Assembly (NCBI GenBank): GCA_029245125.1
Contig: JAQWPZ010000321.1
Location: 1-64,000 of the forward strand
Length of the DNA: 64,000 nt
Direction: 5' to 3'
From: Rubripirellula sp.
GTDB taxonomy: Bacteria > Planctomycetota > Planctomycetia > Pirellulales > Pirellulaceae
Part shown: piece by piece, positions 49,195 through 57,457 of the stretch
Layout of the letters: each line of letters begins with the position of its first letter
Position numbering within the stretch: the stretch's first letter is position 1
Made by a program: the position numbers and the translations under genes
Notes under the pieces: generated by a model
What the model was told of the DNA's origin: nothing
What the model saw: the letters and a program-made list of their open reading frames with translations, nothing else
Database searches by the model: none

Positions 49195-49662
49195 CTAGGT
49201 TTCTGACTCGGTGGAATCTGGATGCCTCTGAATCCAATCCGACGCATACTGCCGAAGAGCGGACAGGTCGTCAGCGGACGAAGGTCGCTCATACACTCCC
49301 TTGATCAACTGCTCGCGGACAGATTCTGGCATTGGCACATCAACTCGTTTCACCAACCAATCAACCCACTCACCGCCACCGAGCGTGGCGATCGTCGTGC
49401 GTGGCGAACAAGCTAGAGCAGCCCGTCGAAGCAGTTGCCCGATCGCCAGAACTGAGTCTGCCTGGGCAAGTTCACGTACCGCTGCCCTGCGATAGGCGTT
49501 GGAATGCCAGCGATTCCAAAGTCGGTACATCACCCCAGCAATCACCAGCAAAGCGAAGATCGCGATGACGTACCAAACTGGCGTTGGTGGCCACCAGGGT
49601 ATGGGATCGGGCACGACAATGTCGTGCAGGCGATCGAGACTGGTGGGATCGGTATTATTCAC
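49195..49662 (-). CDS. DUF4381 small membrane protein
   Basis: 155 residues with one strong membrane helix at about 28-46 (VWYVIAIFALLVIAGVMYRLW) after a Pro/Trp-rich stretch (PIPWWPPTPVW), which is typical of DUF4381 proteins found between DUF58 and VWA genes. The cytoplasmic part is helical (RRAAVRELAQADSVLAIGQLLRR, W-V-D-W-L-V-K). The start is GTG at 49662; no clear ribosome site is visible and the gap to the upstream stop codon is 15 bp. Family function is unknown, but its position in MoxR operons is conserved. Confidence 0.82.
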   Translation of the reverse strand: MNNTDPTSLDRLHDIVVPDPIPWWPPTPVWYVIAIFALLVIAGVMYRLWNRWHSNAYRRAAVRELAQADSVLAIGQLLRRAALACSPRTTIATLGGGEWVDWLVKRVDVPMPESVREQLIKGVYERPSSADDLSALRQYASDWIQRHPDSTESET

Positions 49663-49677
49663 GACCGAAGCTTGCTG

Positions 49678-50610
49678 TTAGACGGAAACCCGATGACCAA
49701 AAAGCTCTCGAATTTGATCGCTGACTGGATCAGAAGTGGAGATTGGCAGTACGGGAACTTTTATGGTGTGGAAAATTTTCGTCCATTCATCGAGCCGGCG
49801 CTGGAACGATTGCCGAAAAGCCTCCGCAAATTTTCGATCACGGGGGATCTCGATAATCTCACCTCGATCATTCGCGAGCATATCAGCATCACCCACAAGC
49901 GATGCTCCAAGTGGATCATAGACGGCAACCACCAGAATGTCGTTGTGAGCGGCCAAGCGAGTCGCTAATTCCCGCGTGCGTTCATTCGCCCCATCAAGAT
50001 CACTAACCAGAACCACTAAGTGGTCATGTTTCGCACATTGCAGCACACGCTCCAAAACATCATTGATAGTTATCGATCCCACCGGCGGATCTGCCGCGGC
50101 AAGTCGATGATTCAGCCGAACAACCTCTTGTAGAAGATGAAGCACTCGTGTTTGACTTCGATGCGGCCGCACTAAAACGACTTCGGATTCGTTAAACACA
50201 ACACCACCAACCCGATCACCGGCATCAAGTGTACGCCAAGCACCTAACGCTGTCGCTTCCGCAGCGGCCACTGATTTCATTGCTCGCCGACTGCCAAAAA
50301 ACATCGGCGATCGTTGATCCACCACGAACAGCACCGGCCGTTCACGCTCTTCATCGTAGGTTCGCACATAGGGCGACCTGAGCCGCGCCGTTGCTTTCCA
50401 ATCAATGGTTCGAATGTCATCACCTTGCTGGTAATGCCGCAACTCCCGAAAGGAAAGTCCACGGCCACGCAGTCGCGAAGCATGACGCCCCGCCAAGAGT
50501 GAATGAACCGGCTGCCTCGGCAGAAACGAGAAGCCTCTCGCATCTGCCTTCAGCATGACCAGATCGTCAATGTCGATTGTAATGTGGGCTGGCATGGGTA
50601 TTCGACTCAC
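49678..50610 (-). CDS. DUF58 protein of the MoxR operon
   Basis: 310-residue DUF58 protein, which has a VWA-like fold and is the usual companion of MoxR. The family block is clear at 41-77: G-R-H-A-S-R-L-R-G-R-G-L-S-F-R-E-L-R followed by Y-Q-Q-G-D-D-I-R-T-I-D-W-K-A-T-A-R. The VWA-like part begins F-V-V-D-Q-R-S-P-M. The GTG at 50610 overlaps the MoxR stop codon (GTGA); an in-frame ATG five codons later is an alternative. It is cytoplasmic, with no membrane helix, and probably a partner or substrate of the MoxR ATPase. Confidence 0.92.
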   Translation of the reverse strand: MSRIPMPAHITIDIDDLVMLKADARGFSFLPRQPVHSLLAGRHASRLRGRGLSFRELRHYQQGDDIRTIDWKATARLRSPYVRTYDEERERPVLFVVDQRSPMFFGSRRAMKSVAAAEATALGAWRTLDAGDRVGGVVFNESEVVLVRPHRSQTRVLHLLQEVVRLNHRLAAADPPVGSITINDVLERVLQCAKHDHLVVLVSDLDGANERTRELATRLAAHNDILVVAVYDPLGASLVGDADMLANDRGEIIEIPRDRKFAEAFRQSFQRRLDEWTKIFHTIKVPVLPISTSDPVSDQIRELFGHRVSV

Positions 50611-51566
50611 ACAGAAACAACAACCTTGAGCACCTCATCAATCACACCTGTCCGCGTCACTCCGGCTGCCTCTGCTTCATAAGTGAGGTGAACACGGTGC
50701 GCCAGACAAGCAGGTGCAACTGCACGGATGTTCTCAGGTGACACAAACTCATTCCCTGCTAACCACGCATGAGCGCGAGCAGCCGCATCCAATGCAATCG
50801 TGCCACGAGGACTAGCCCCAAGCCGAATCCACTGTTCGAGATTACCACCGTAGCGACTCGGTTCTCTCGTCGCCATGATTAGATCAACCATGTATTGCTC
50901 AGCTGCTTCAGCGACATGAATTGCGTTGACTTCTTTACGTGCGGCGAAAATTGCTTCCTGAGGCGTCGCCTGCGGCTCTTCCACTTGTCCGGTTTTCTCA
51001 CCGCGCACCAAACGCAGAATCGCCAGCTCATTCTCGTCGGCAGGGTAGGGCACTTGAACGTACAGTAGAAACCGATCCATCTGGGCTTCGGGCAAGGGAT
51101 AAGTGCCTTCTTGCTCAATCGGATTCTGAGTTGCCAGGACGAGAAACAGCTCTGGCAAAGGGTGAGTTGTTCCCGCGACGGTGACTTGCCGCTCTTCCAT
51201 TGCCTCGAGTAATGCTGCCTGGACTTTTGCCGGCGCTCGATTGATTTCGTCAGCAAGCACAAGGTTCCCAAAGATCGGCCCGGACTGAAAATCAAAAGTC
51301 GATGTCTGATCCCGATAGATTTCCGAGCCAGTCACATCTGAAGGCAACAGATCTGGCGTGAATTGAATTCGACTGAAGTCACTTTCAACCAACTTCGAAA
51401 GCGTCTTGATGGAACGAGTTTTCGCAGTGCCTGGCAAGCCCTCCATTAACACATGACCATCCGCGAGCAGAGCGATCAACAACCGCTCCACAACCGCCTG
51501 CTGTCCCAGGACTGCAGCGTTCAGAGCCTCGCCGATCTTTAGAATCGATTCGTGATGTGAAGTCAT
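50607..51566 (-). CDS. MoxR-family AAA+ ATPase
   Basis: 319-residue AAA+ ATPase, first gene of a seven-gene overlapping operon. Walker A is G43-L-P-G-T-A-K-T50 and Walker B is L-V-L-A-D-E-I-N at about 102-109. L-A-T-Q-N-P-I-E-Q-E-G-T-Y-P-L-P-E-A-Q-M-D-R-F is the MoxR sensor-1/arginine-finger region, and the lid helices follow (LGASPRGTIALDAAARAHA). The ATG at 51566 is chosen over an in-frame TTG 12 codons upstream. MoxR proteins act as chaperones that mature or regulate VWA-domain complexes; here the targets should be the DUF58 and VWA proteins encoded just downstream. Confidence 0.95.
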   Translation of the reverse strand: MTSHHESILKIGEALNAAVLGQQAVVERLLIALLADGHVLMEGLPGTAKTRSIKTLSKLVESDFSRIQFTPDLLPSDVTGSEIYRDQTSTFDFQSGPIFGNLVLADEINRAPAKVQAALLEAMEERQVTVAGTTHPLPELFLVLATQNPIEQEGTYPLPEAQMDRFLLYVQVPYPADENELAILRLVRGEKTGQVEEPQATPQEAIFAARKEVNAIHVAEAAEQYMVDLIMATREPSRYGGNLEQWIRLGASPRGTIALDAAARAHAWLAGNEFVSPENIRAVAPACLAHRVHLTYEAEAAGVTRTGVIDEVLKVVVSV

Positions 51567-52013
51567 GGCTGTTATGTCCGCGAAGAAGTTTGCATTCCGC
51601 AACTCATCATTGATGATGCATCGTCAAGACGAGGTAGACAACCAGTCACTTTCCAACCGAGCCCATGCCGATTTCCGGAGAAGCTCAGCCCCGATCTACC
51701 AAGATTCCCGCCACCAGGGATTAAACACACGAATTCCTTCGCTCTAGGCCCAACAGTCTTTGTGGCTGAAAAAACTCCAAATCTTGCAAAACCCAGCACC
51801 CAGACCACCCAAATCATCGAGCCGTGATTTCGACTGAAGAGCTGCATTCGCTCCATTTTGCAAGGTATGTTGAACGAGAGACGCGGCGTGTGCGTTAATA
51901 AAACACCCGCTTTACCACCATATTGGAACCTCGCGACCGCGAGAGGACTCTAAGATGGAGCGTTTCACCCACGTCGATTGCCGCTCCCTGGAATGCTGCC
52001 GCCGAAGTTTATC
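51567..52013. other. Divergent region between moxR and the SnoaL-like gene
   Basis: About 450 bp holding the promoters of the MoxR operon and of the plus-strand pair. No gene, repeat or hairpin stands out by eye. Confidence 0.45.
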
Positions 52014-52922
52014 ATGCTAATGCACAAATATCGTTTCTTAATCGCGTTGCCCTGCTGGTTGTCACTGGGACTGAGCACGGTTTCCGGCCAAGAAGCCGAA
52101 TCAGCAGCGGAAAACCCGACTGCAGAAATTGAGAGCGCTATCGCAATGTATGCGGATGCGTTCAATTCGCGAGAACTCGAAAAACTGGCCAACTCCTGGA
52201 CTGAAAACGGTGTCTACATCAGCCGCGTCCACAGTGAGCGAGTTGACGGACGCGAGGCCATGACCGCGCAGTTCAAAACACTCTTCGAAAGCTCCGAAGA
52301 AGTGGGAAAACTAACTCTCCTGAGTGAGTCAATTGACTTTGTTTCACCTCGGGTGGCGGTCGAAACAGGGCGTGCCACCGTGGCCTATCAAGACCAAATC
52401 ACGGAAACCAGCTACGAAACTGTTTTTGTGAAAGATGGCGACAAATGGCTGATTGATCGCGTCACAGAACAAGAAACCCCTGCTACCCCGTTGCGGTACG
52501 AAAAGCTGAAAGGACTAGATTGGTTGATCGGCCAATGGGTCGACAACGGCGAAGGCTTTACAATCGAGATTGACTGCAACTGGACTTCCAACCAAACGTA
52601 TATCAGTCGCAAGTACTCGGTCACGACTTCGGATGGCGTAACATCATCCGGGCTGCAACTCATTGGCTGGGATCAGAAGCAGGAAAAAATTCGCAGCTGG
52701 CTATTCGACTCAGATGGTGGCTTCGTCAGTGGAGTCTGGACCCAGCGAGACAACAAATGGAAGGTACAATCCGTCGCCACTTTGGCAGATGGATCGGCCG
52801 GTTCCTTTGTCGGTGTCTTCCGACCCACGGACGATGGGAACTACACATGGCAAAAAATCAACCAAGTCATTGATGGTGAATTGTTACCCAATCTCGACGA
52901 AGTCACAGTGATCCGAAAATGA
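52014..52922 (+). CDS. SnoaL/DUF4440-like secreted protein
   Basis: Exported protein of about 302 residues. A signal peptide (HKYRFLIALPCWLSLGLS, ending near VSGQ) is followed by a SnoaL/DUF4440-type cone-shaped domain at about 35-155 (AIAMYADAFNSRELEKLANSW, G-R-E-A-M-T-A-Q-F, YETVFVKDGDKWLIDRV). A second beta-rich half (LDWLIGQWVDNGEG, LQLIGWDQKQEKIRSWLFDSDGGF) resembles lipocalin-like DUF1579 folds. ATGs at 52014 and 52020 are both possible; an earlier TTG at 51978 is unlikely. The stop codon overlaps the start of the repeat-rich gene as ATGA. The role is unknown; such domains bind small molecules or serve as scaffolds. Confidence 0.8.
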   Translation: MLMHKYRFLIALPCWLSLGLSTVSGQEAESAAENPTAEIESAIAMYADAFNSRELEKLANSWTENGVYISRVHSERVDGREAMTAQFKTLFESSEEVGKLTLLSESIDFVSPRVAVETGRATVAYQDQITETSYETVFVKDGDKWLIDRVTEQETPATPLRYEKLKGLDWLIGQWVDNGEGFTIEIDCNWTSNQTYISRKYSVTTSDGVTSSGLQLIGWDQKQEKIRSWLFDSDGGFVSGVWTQRDNKWKVQSVATLADGSAGSFVGVFRPTDDGNYTWQKINQVIDGELLPNLDEVTVIRK

Positions 52923-54553
52923 AACATTACCCTTCCATTGAAATAGGTGTTGGGATGAAGCGTTCCGAACGTTTCCTGTATGTCTTGGTGTGCGCCGCTT
53001 TAATGGTGTCACTGATCTGCAGTGATATCTGCCTAGCACAGCGCGGACGCGGTGGCGGAGGAAGAAGCCGAGGCGGTGGAGGCATGAGCCGCGGTGGTTC
53101 CAGCATGGGGCGATCAATGCCCTCTCGCTCACCATCGATCAATCGCTCACCGTCGATGAGCCGTCCCTCTTCCCGGCCCTCAATGCCCACATCACGGCCC
53201 TCGATGCCCACATCACGGCCGTCGACAGGAAGACCTTCTACCAGCAGACCGTCCACTGGAAGGCCTTCCACATTGCCCTCTACTGGAAGACCCTCTACTG
53301 GAAGACCCTCTACTGGAAGACCGTCTACTGGAAGACCGTCTACTGGAAGACCCTCTACATTGCCCTCTACCGGAAGACCCTCTACCGGAAGACCAGGTTT
53401 TCCGTCGGCTGGAGGTTCCGGGCGACCATCGCTTGGGACTCAACCTTCACGTGGACAACTAAATGATTTCTTGAATCTCAATCGGCCTACGACGCTACCA
53501 TCCAGCGGAGGAGGCGCAGCGCGAGACTTCCTCCAAAACCGACCTTCAACCAAACCCGCACCAGGAAATCGACCCTCCCTACGTCCCGAAACGGGGCGAC
53601 CAGGAATTGGGGATCGACCTGCTCAGCTTCCAGAGAATGGACGACCTGGCATTGGTGATCGACCTGGCATCGGTGATCGACCTGGCATTGGTGATCGACC
53701 TGGTATTGGTGATCGACCTGGTATTGGTGATCGACCCGGTATCGGTGATCGACCTGCTCAGCTTCCTGAAAATGGACGCCCCGGCTACCGACCACCCGGC
53801 TATCGACCCCCCGGCCACCGCCCCGGATACCGTCCGCCAAACTCTCGCCCACCGGGCTGGCGTCCACCGGGCGGTCGTCCACCGGGTTGGCGTCCACCCT
53901 ATTACCGACCTCCAGTGGTACTGCCTGTTTATGGCCGAGGCTACTGGGGCCGACACCCCAACTACCGCTGGGGCTGGGCCAACTATCCAAACAATAATTG
54001 GTGGGCTTGGGCTACCGCCGGTGCAGTGACAGGTTGGCTAGTGAGCACACCTTCACAACCGGTCTACTGTGATTACGGAACGACGATTTATTACGAGGGC
54101 GACGAGGTCTACTACGAAGGTGATGTGATCGCGACGGCTGATGAGTACGCGACTCAGGCCCAGGAAATCGCTGCTTCGGTACCAGAGGAAGTCGACACAG
54201 AAAAAGTGGAATGGCTACCGCTCGGGGTCTTCGCCCTGGGCTCCACCGATGAATCCTCGATCGAGGACGCCACCATGTTCCTTCAGTTAGCTGTCAGTAA
54301 AGAGGGGATCATTGCCGGGACATTCCAAAACCTGGCAACGAAAGACTCATTCGAAGTCGAGGGGATGGTGGATGAGAAATCCCAACGGGCTGCTTGGGGC
54401 CCAGTAGGCAAGTCCGCACCGATCATGGAGACTCAGCTTTACAACCTAACGGAAAATGAAGTGGGAGCCTTGGTACACTTCAAGGATGGTGAAACACAAC
54501 AGTGGACGTTGGTGAGAATGGACGAGCCTGAACAGGACTCGTCTGAGCGCTAG
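52919..54553 (+). CDS. Low-complexity secreted surface protein (RPSTG / GIGDRP repeats)
   Basis: 544 residues. A signal peptide (about 13-40) is followed by a Gly/Arg/Ser-rich stretch and then several families of short repeats: R-P-S-T-G (many copies), G-I-G-D-R-P (six in a row plus one apart, within a larger unit ending A-Q-L-P-E-N-G-R-P), and R-P-P-G-(Y/H). The C-terminal 220 residues are ordinary in composition: an aromatic segment (GYWGRHPNYRWGWANYPNN), a short hydrophobic helix (WAWATAGAVTGWL), Y-Y-E-G-D-E-V-Y-Y-E-G-D, and a beta domain with W-L-P-L-G-V-F-A-L. This C-terminal part is shared by planctomycete proteins often labelled 'mu-protocadherin-like'. It is probably anchored to or secreted at the cell surface, and is translated together with the preceding gene (ATGA overlap). 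Confidence 0.85.
   Translation: MKHYPSIEIGVGMKRSERFLYVLVCAALMVSLICSDICLAQRGRGGGGRSRGGGGMSRGGSSMGRSMPSRSPSINRSPSMSRPSSRPSMPTSRPSMPTSRPSTGRPSTSRPSTGRPSTLPSTGRPSTGRPSTGRPSTGRPSTGRPSTLPSTGRPSTGRPGFPSAGGSGRPSLGTQPSRGQLNDFLNLNRPTTLPSSGGGAARDFLQNRPSTKPAPGNRPSLRPETGRPGIGDRPAQLPENGRPGIGDRPGIGDRPGIGDRPGIGDRPGIGDRPGIGDRPAQLPENGRPGYRPPGYRPPGHRPGYRPPNSRPPGWRPPGGRPPGWRPPYYRPPVVLPVYGRGYWGRHPNYRWGWANYPNNNWWAWATAGAVTGWLVSTPSQPVYCDYGTTIYYEGDEVYYEGDVIATADEYATQAQEIAASVPEEVDTEKVEWLPLGVFALGSTDESSIEDATMFLQLAVSKEGIIAGTFQNLATKDSFEVEGMVDEKSQRAAWGPVGKSAPIMETQLYNLTENEVGALVHFKDGETQQWTLVRMDEPEQDSSER
53217..53395 (+). repeat. 15-bp coding tandem repeats (RPSTG)
   Basis: The unit TCTACTGGAAGACC(C/G) recurs in tandem, in its purest run from about 53279 to 53353. 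Variant copies, in which the central Thr-Gly is exchanged for Leu-Pro, flank this run. The near-identity of neighbouring copies at DNA level points to recent expansion rather than old protein repeats. Confidence 0.9.
53646..53753 (+). repeat. 18-bp coding tandem repeats (GIGDRP), six copies
   Basis: Six consecutive 18-bp units of the form CCTGGYATTGGTGATCGA encode G-I-G-D-R-P. They differ at only a few third positions. A seventh copy lies about 45 bp upstream inside a longer duplicated block. The array is likely to vary in length between strains. Confidence 0.9.
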
Positions 54554-54610
54554 CGGAACATCCCTTGGCGCGGACTCCCTCGCGTCACAGCAAAGAATCT
54601 TCAATCACAG

Positions 54611-56875
54611 ATGTCACAAACGCCCACAGTCCACCAATCGACAGGGCGTTGGCTTCCCAGCTTCAACACCATGATGCTGCTGGGCGTCCTCGCAGGTCTT
54701 GCCTGGGGCATCTTTTGGGGTGAGTCAGGCGCGTGGGTCGGATGGGCTGGCGACGCCTACATTGGACTGTTGCAGATGACAGTCCTGCCCTACGTGGTCT
54801 TGTCGCTCGTGCTCAATATCGGCCGGCTCTCCAAGGGCGAAAGTGGTCGTCTGGCCTGGATCTGCACGGCTACCATGCTGTTGCTTTGGCTGATCGCCCT
54901 CTGTGTTTTGATCGCCATGTCGTTTTGTTTTCCGGAATGGGAAGGCGGATCGTTCTTCAGCGTCACCATGTTTGACCAGCCCCAGCCGATGAATTGGCTG
55001 GCATTATTCATTCCCTCCAATTTCTTCGCTTCGCTAACCAATGAACTTGTACCAGCGGTCGTTCTCTTTTCGGTTGGCTTTGGCATTTCGCTGATGCTAA
55101 TCCCCAAGCGGGAATCGTTGCTCGACAACATTGAAATCATGGTGGAAGGACTGGGGAAGCTGAATCACATGGTGGTTCGAGTTGCACCCATTGGAATGTT
55201 CGCGATCGTGGCAAAATCAGCTGGGACAATCTCGCCATTCCAGTTTCAGTTGCTGCAAGGATACCTGCTGGTCTACGGAACAGCTTCCTTGCTGATCAGC
55301 CTATGGGTGTTCCCCTTACTAATTTCTTGCTGCACCCCTTTTTCCTACCGGGATGTGATGAGGGAAAGCCGCAGCGCACTGATCACCGCTTTTGTCATTG
55401 GAAACACCTTTGTCGTGATGCCAATGATTGCTGAAGCGGTCAATCGACTCACGCGACTCGCTATGGATGACCCTGATTCGAATGCTCCTACGGCCGGGTA
55501 CACGGTACAACTTGCTTACCCATTCCCTGACGCGGGTCGTATCATCGGGCTGATCTTTATCCCGTTTGCAGCTTGGTTTTATGGACTGGCGATTCCCCTC
55601 TCCGATAGCCTACCGCTGATCGGAACCGGCTTGCTTAGCTCATTCGCAAAACCAATCGTGACCATCCCAATGCTGTTGGATATGGCCCAAATCCCAACAG
55701 ACATATTCAATCTTTACCTTTCCGTTGGCGTTGTCGCAGCAAGGTTTGGGGATCTGATGAAAGCGATGAATCTATTCGCTTTTTCCGTCCTCACGGCCAG
55801 CTACCTGACCGGCATTTTCAATCTCAACATTCGCCGCATCGTCACGACCTTTGCTACCACAACAATCATGCTGCTGATCGGCATTGTTGGCATTCGCATC
55901 TTCCTCGAGAGGTCTTTCCAAGAGCAGTTTAGTCGCGATGACTTGACCATGTCGCGCAGCTTGCTGGCCCCACCCGTTGAATCCACCGTACTACCTAAGG
56001 CTGAAAGAAATCCGAGTGAGTTAGAACTGGGCGAGGATCGAATCGACCGAATCCTACGGAGAGGCGTCATACGAATTGGCTTCAACCCAGAGGAGCTGCC
56101 TTTCTGCTACTACAACGGCGAAGAAGACTTGGTTGGCTTCGACATGGACATGGCCAATCAGTTGGCACGCGACCTGAATGTCACCATTGAATTTGTGCCA
56201 ATCGAAGAGACCATCGTAGACAGTCTTCGAAAGGATCACTTTGACGTTGCGATGTCTCAATCCGAGGGAACGATTGGCAACGCGATCGCCTTGCCAGAAA
56301 TGAAATCGTATCTCCAAGTCACACAGGCCATCGTTGTTCCCGATTACCGACGCAAACAGTTTGACTCGCTCGAAAGCCTTCGCGAACAACTTGCCGAAAC
56401 ATCCAAACTCCGTGTCGCCTATGTCGCGCGAAGCATCGCTTCGGAAAACTTGCGGGACGAAATCCGCAATCTAGAACAATCCCCTGGACTTGGAACCGGA
56501 GCAGCAGCTGTAACGCGAGCTGGAATCACCTCCAAACTGGAGTTCGTCGAGGTGGCCAGTGAAAGAGAGTTCTTTGAAACAGGAAATGAAGTCGCCGACG
56601 TCTTGGTGACAAGCGCCGAGGTTGGTTCCGCCTGGACATTGAAATACCCGAATTACTCGGTCGTTCGGCCCGCAGGTTTGAGCACGCAAATCCCACTCTA
56701 TTACTATGTCGCCGAGGAGTCGCAATTCCAGGATTTCATCAATAGCTGGTTGGTCCTAAAAAAGTCGAATGGAACCATCGATCAACTATTCGAATACTGG
56801 ATTCTGGGACGCGATTCCAACCCCAAACCACCCCGATGGTGCGTCGCCCGTAATATCCTGGAGTGGATCGACTGA
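54611..56875 (+). CDS. SLC1-type dicarboxylate/amino-acid symporter fused to a solute-binding domain
   Basis: 754 residues in two parts. Residues 1-430 are a sodium/proton:dicarboxylate (DAACS) symporter with about eight hydrophobic helices and the family's re-entrant loops (L-L-Q-M-T-V-L-P-Y-V-V-L-S-L-V, A-P-I-G-M-F-A-I-V-A, F-V-I-G-N-T-F-V-V-M-P, T-I-P-M-L-L-D-M). Residues about 470-740 are an extracytoplasmic solute-binding domain of the family 3 type (G-V-I-R-I-G-F-N-P-E-E-L-P-F-C-Y-Y-N, D-L-V-G-F-D-M-D-M-A-N-Q-L-A, F-D-V-A-M-S-Q). A last hydrophobic helix (about 405-424) joins them, so the binding domain should face the periplasm. It probably imports acidic amino acids or dicarboxylates, the binding part acting as a built-in capture or sensing domain. 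Confidence 0.9.
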   Translation: MSQTPTVHQSTGRWLPSFNTMMLLGVLAGLAWGIFWGESGAWVGWAGDAYIGLLQMTVLPYVVLSLVLNIGRLSKGESGRLAWICTATMLLLWLIALCVLIAMSFCFPEWEGGSFFSVTMFDQPQPMNWLALFIPSNFFASLTNELVPAVVLFSVGFGISLMLIPKRESLLDNIEIMVEGLGKLNHMVVRVAPIGMFAIVAKSAGTISPFQFQLLQGYLLVYGTASLLISLWVFPLLISCCTPFSYRDVMRESRSALITAFVIGNTFVVMPMIAEAVNRLTRLAMDDPDSNAPTAGYTVQLAYPFPDAGRIIGLIFIPFAAWFYGLAIPLSDSLPLIGTGLLSSFAKPIVTIPMLLDMAQIPTDIFNLYLSVGVVAARFGDLMKAMNLFAFSVLTASYLTGIFNLNIRRIVTTFATTTIMLLIGIVGIRIFLERSFQEQFSRDDLTMSRSLLAPPVESTVLPKAERNPSELELGEDRIDRILRRGVIRIGFNPEELPFCYYNGEEDLVGFDMDMANQLARDLNVTIEFVPIEETIVDSLRKDHFDVAMSQSEGTIGNAIALPEMKSYLQVTQAIVVPDYRRKQFDSLESLREQLAETSKLRVAYVARSIASENLRDEIRNLEQSPGLGTGAAAVTRAGITSKLEFVEVASEREFFETGNEVADVLVTSAEVGSAWTLKYPNYSVVRPAGLSTQIPLYYYVAEESQFQDFINSWLVLKKSNGTIDQLFEYWILGRDSNPKPPRWCVARNILEWID

Positions 56876-57457
56876 GATTCCATCCACAGAGAGACCTAGG
56901 CGTTATCGCGATTACCTCGACTAAGACCTGAGAAGTTAACGCAAGATTGCCGCACGATCACCAAAGCTGAACTGCTGTGTTCCAAGAAGCAACTCCGGCC
57001 CGATCCACAATCTTGTCGCCGATTGCACGCAGCAGTCCGATTGCACGCAGCAGTCCGATCGCCCAGTGATCCTTATCCGATTACTAGAGCAGGCCCGACG
57101 GCATCACCTCGATTTTTCCAACCTCTCCGAATCAGAAGAGGCGTAGCTGCGACATTACGAACAAAAAACATGGGCCGGGGAGCCCAAGCACAGATCCGAA
57201 AATCGAGGCAAAGTGGCCACCGAACCGCCCGATACACCGTGACAGTATGCCCACCCGCTTGAGGGTTTGATGACTCCGGCCGTTCAATCAACTAAACTGG
57301 GAGCATCGCGAGAAACGAGACAGCTATCCAATCAATCCTGCCAGCACGATTGCGGCGGAATGCAACGTCTCTGTTAAGTGACTAGCTGAGCCAAACAGGT
57401 TCATGCTGCTCCACCAATTGGTCGTGATCTACTCGAATCAAAGTGTTCTACTCGATC
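56876..57457. other. Intergenic region upstream of the Hsp70-like gene
   Basis: About 580 bp. Its only visible structure is the 18-bp duplication at 57021-57056. No gene or RNA is recognised. The promoter of the Hsp70-like/VWA/zinc-ribbon group should lie at its right end. Confidence 0.45.
57021..57056 (+). repeat. Perfect 18-bp tandem duplication
   Basis: GATTGCACGCAGCAGTCC occurs twice without a mismatch, at 57021-57038 and 57039-57056, in non-coding DNA between the symporter and Hsp70-like genes. Confidence 0.9.
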
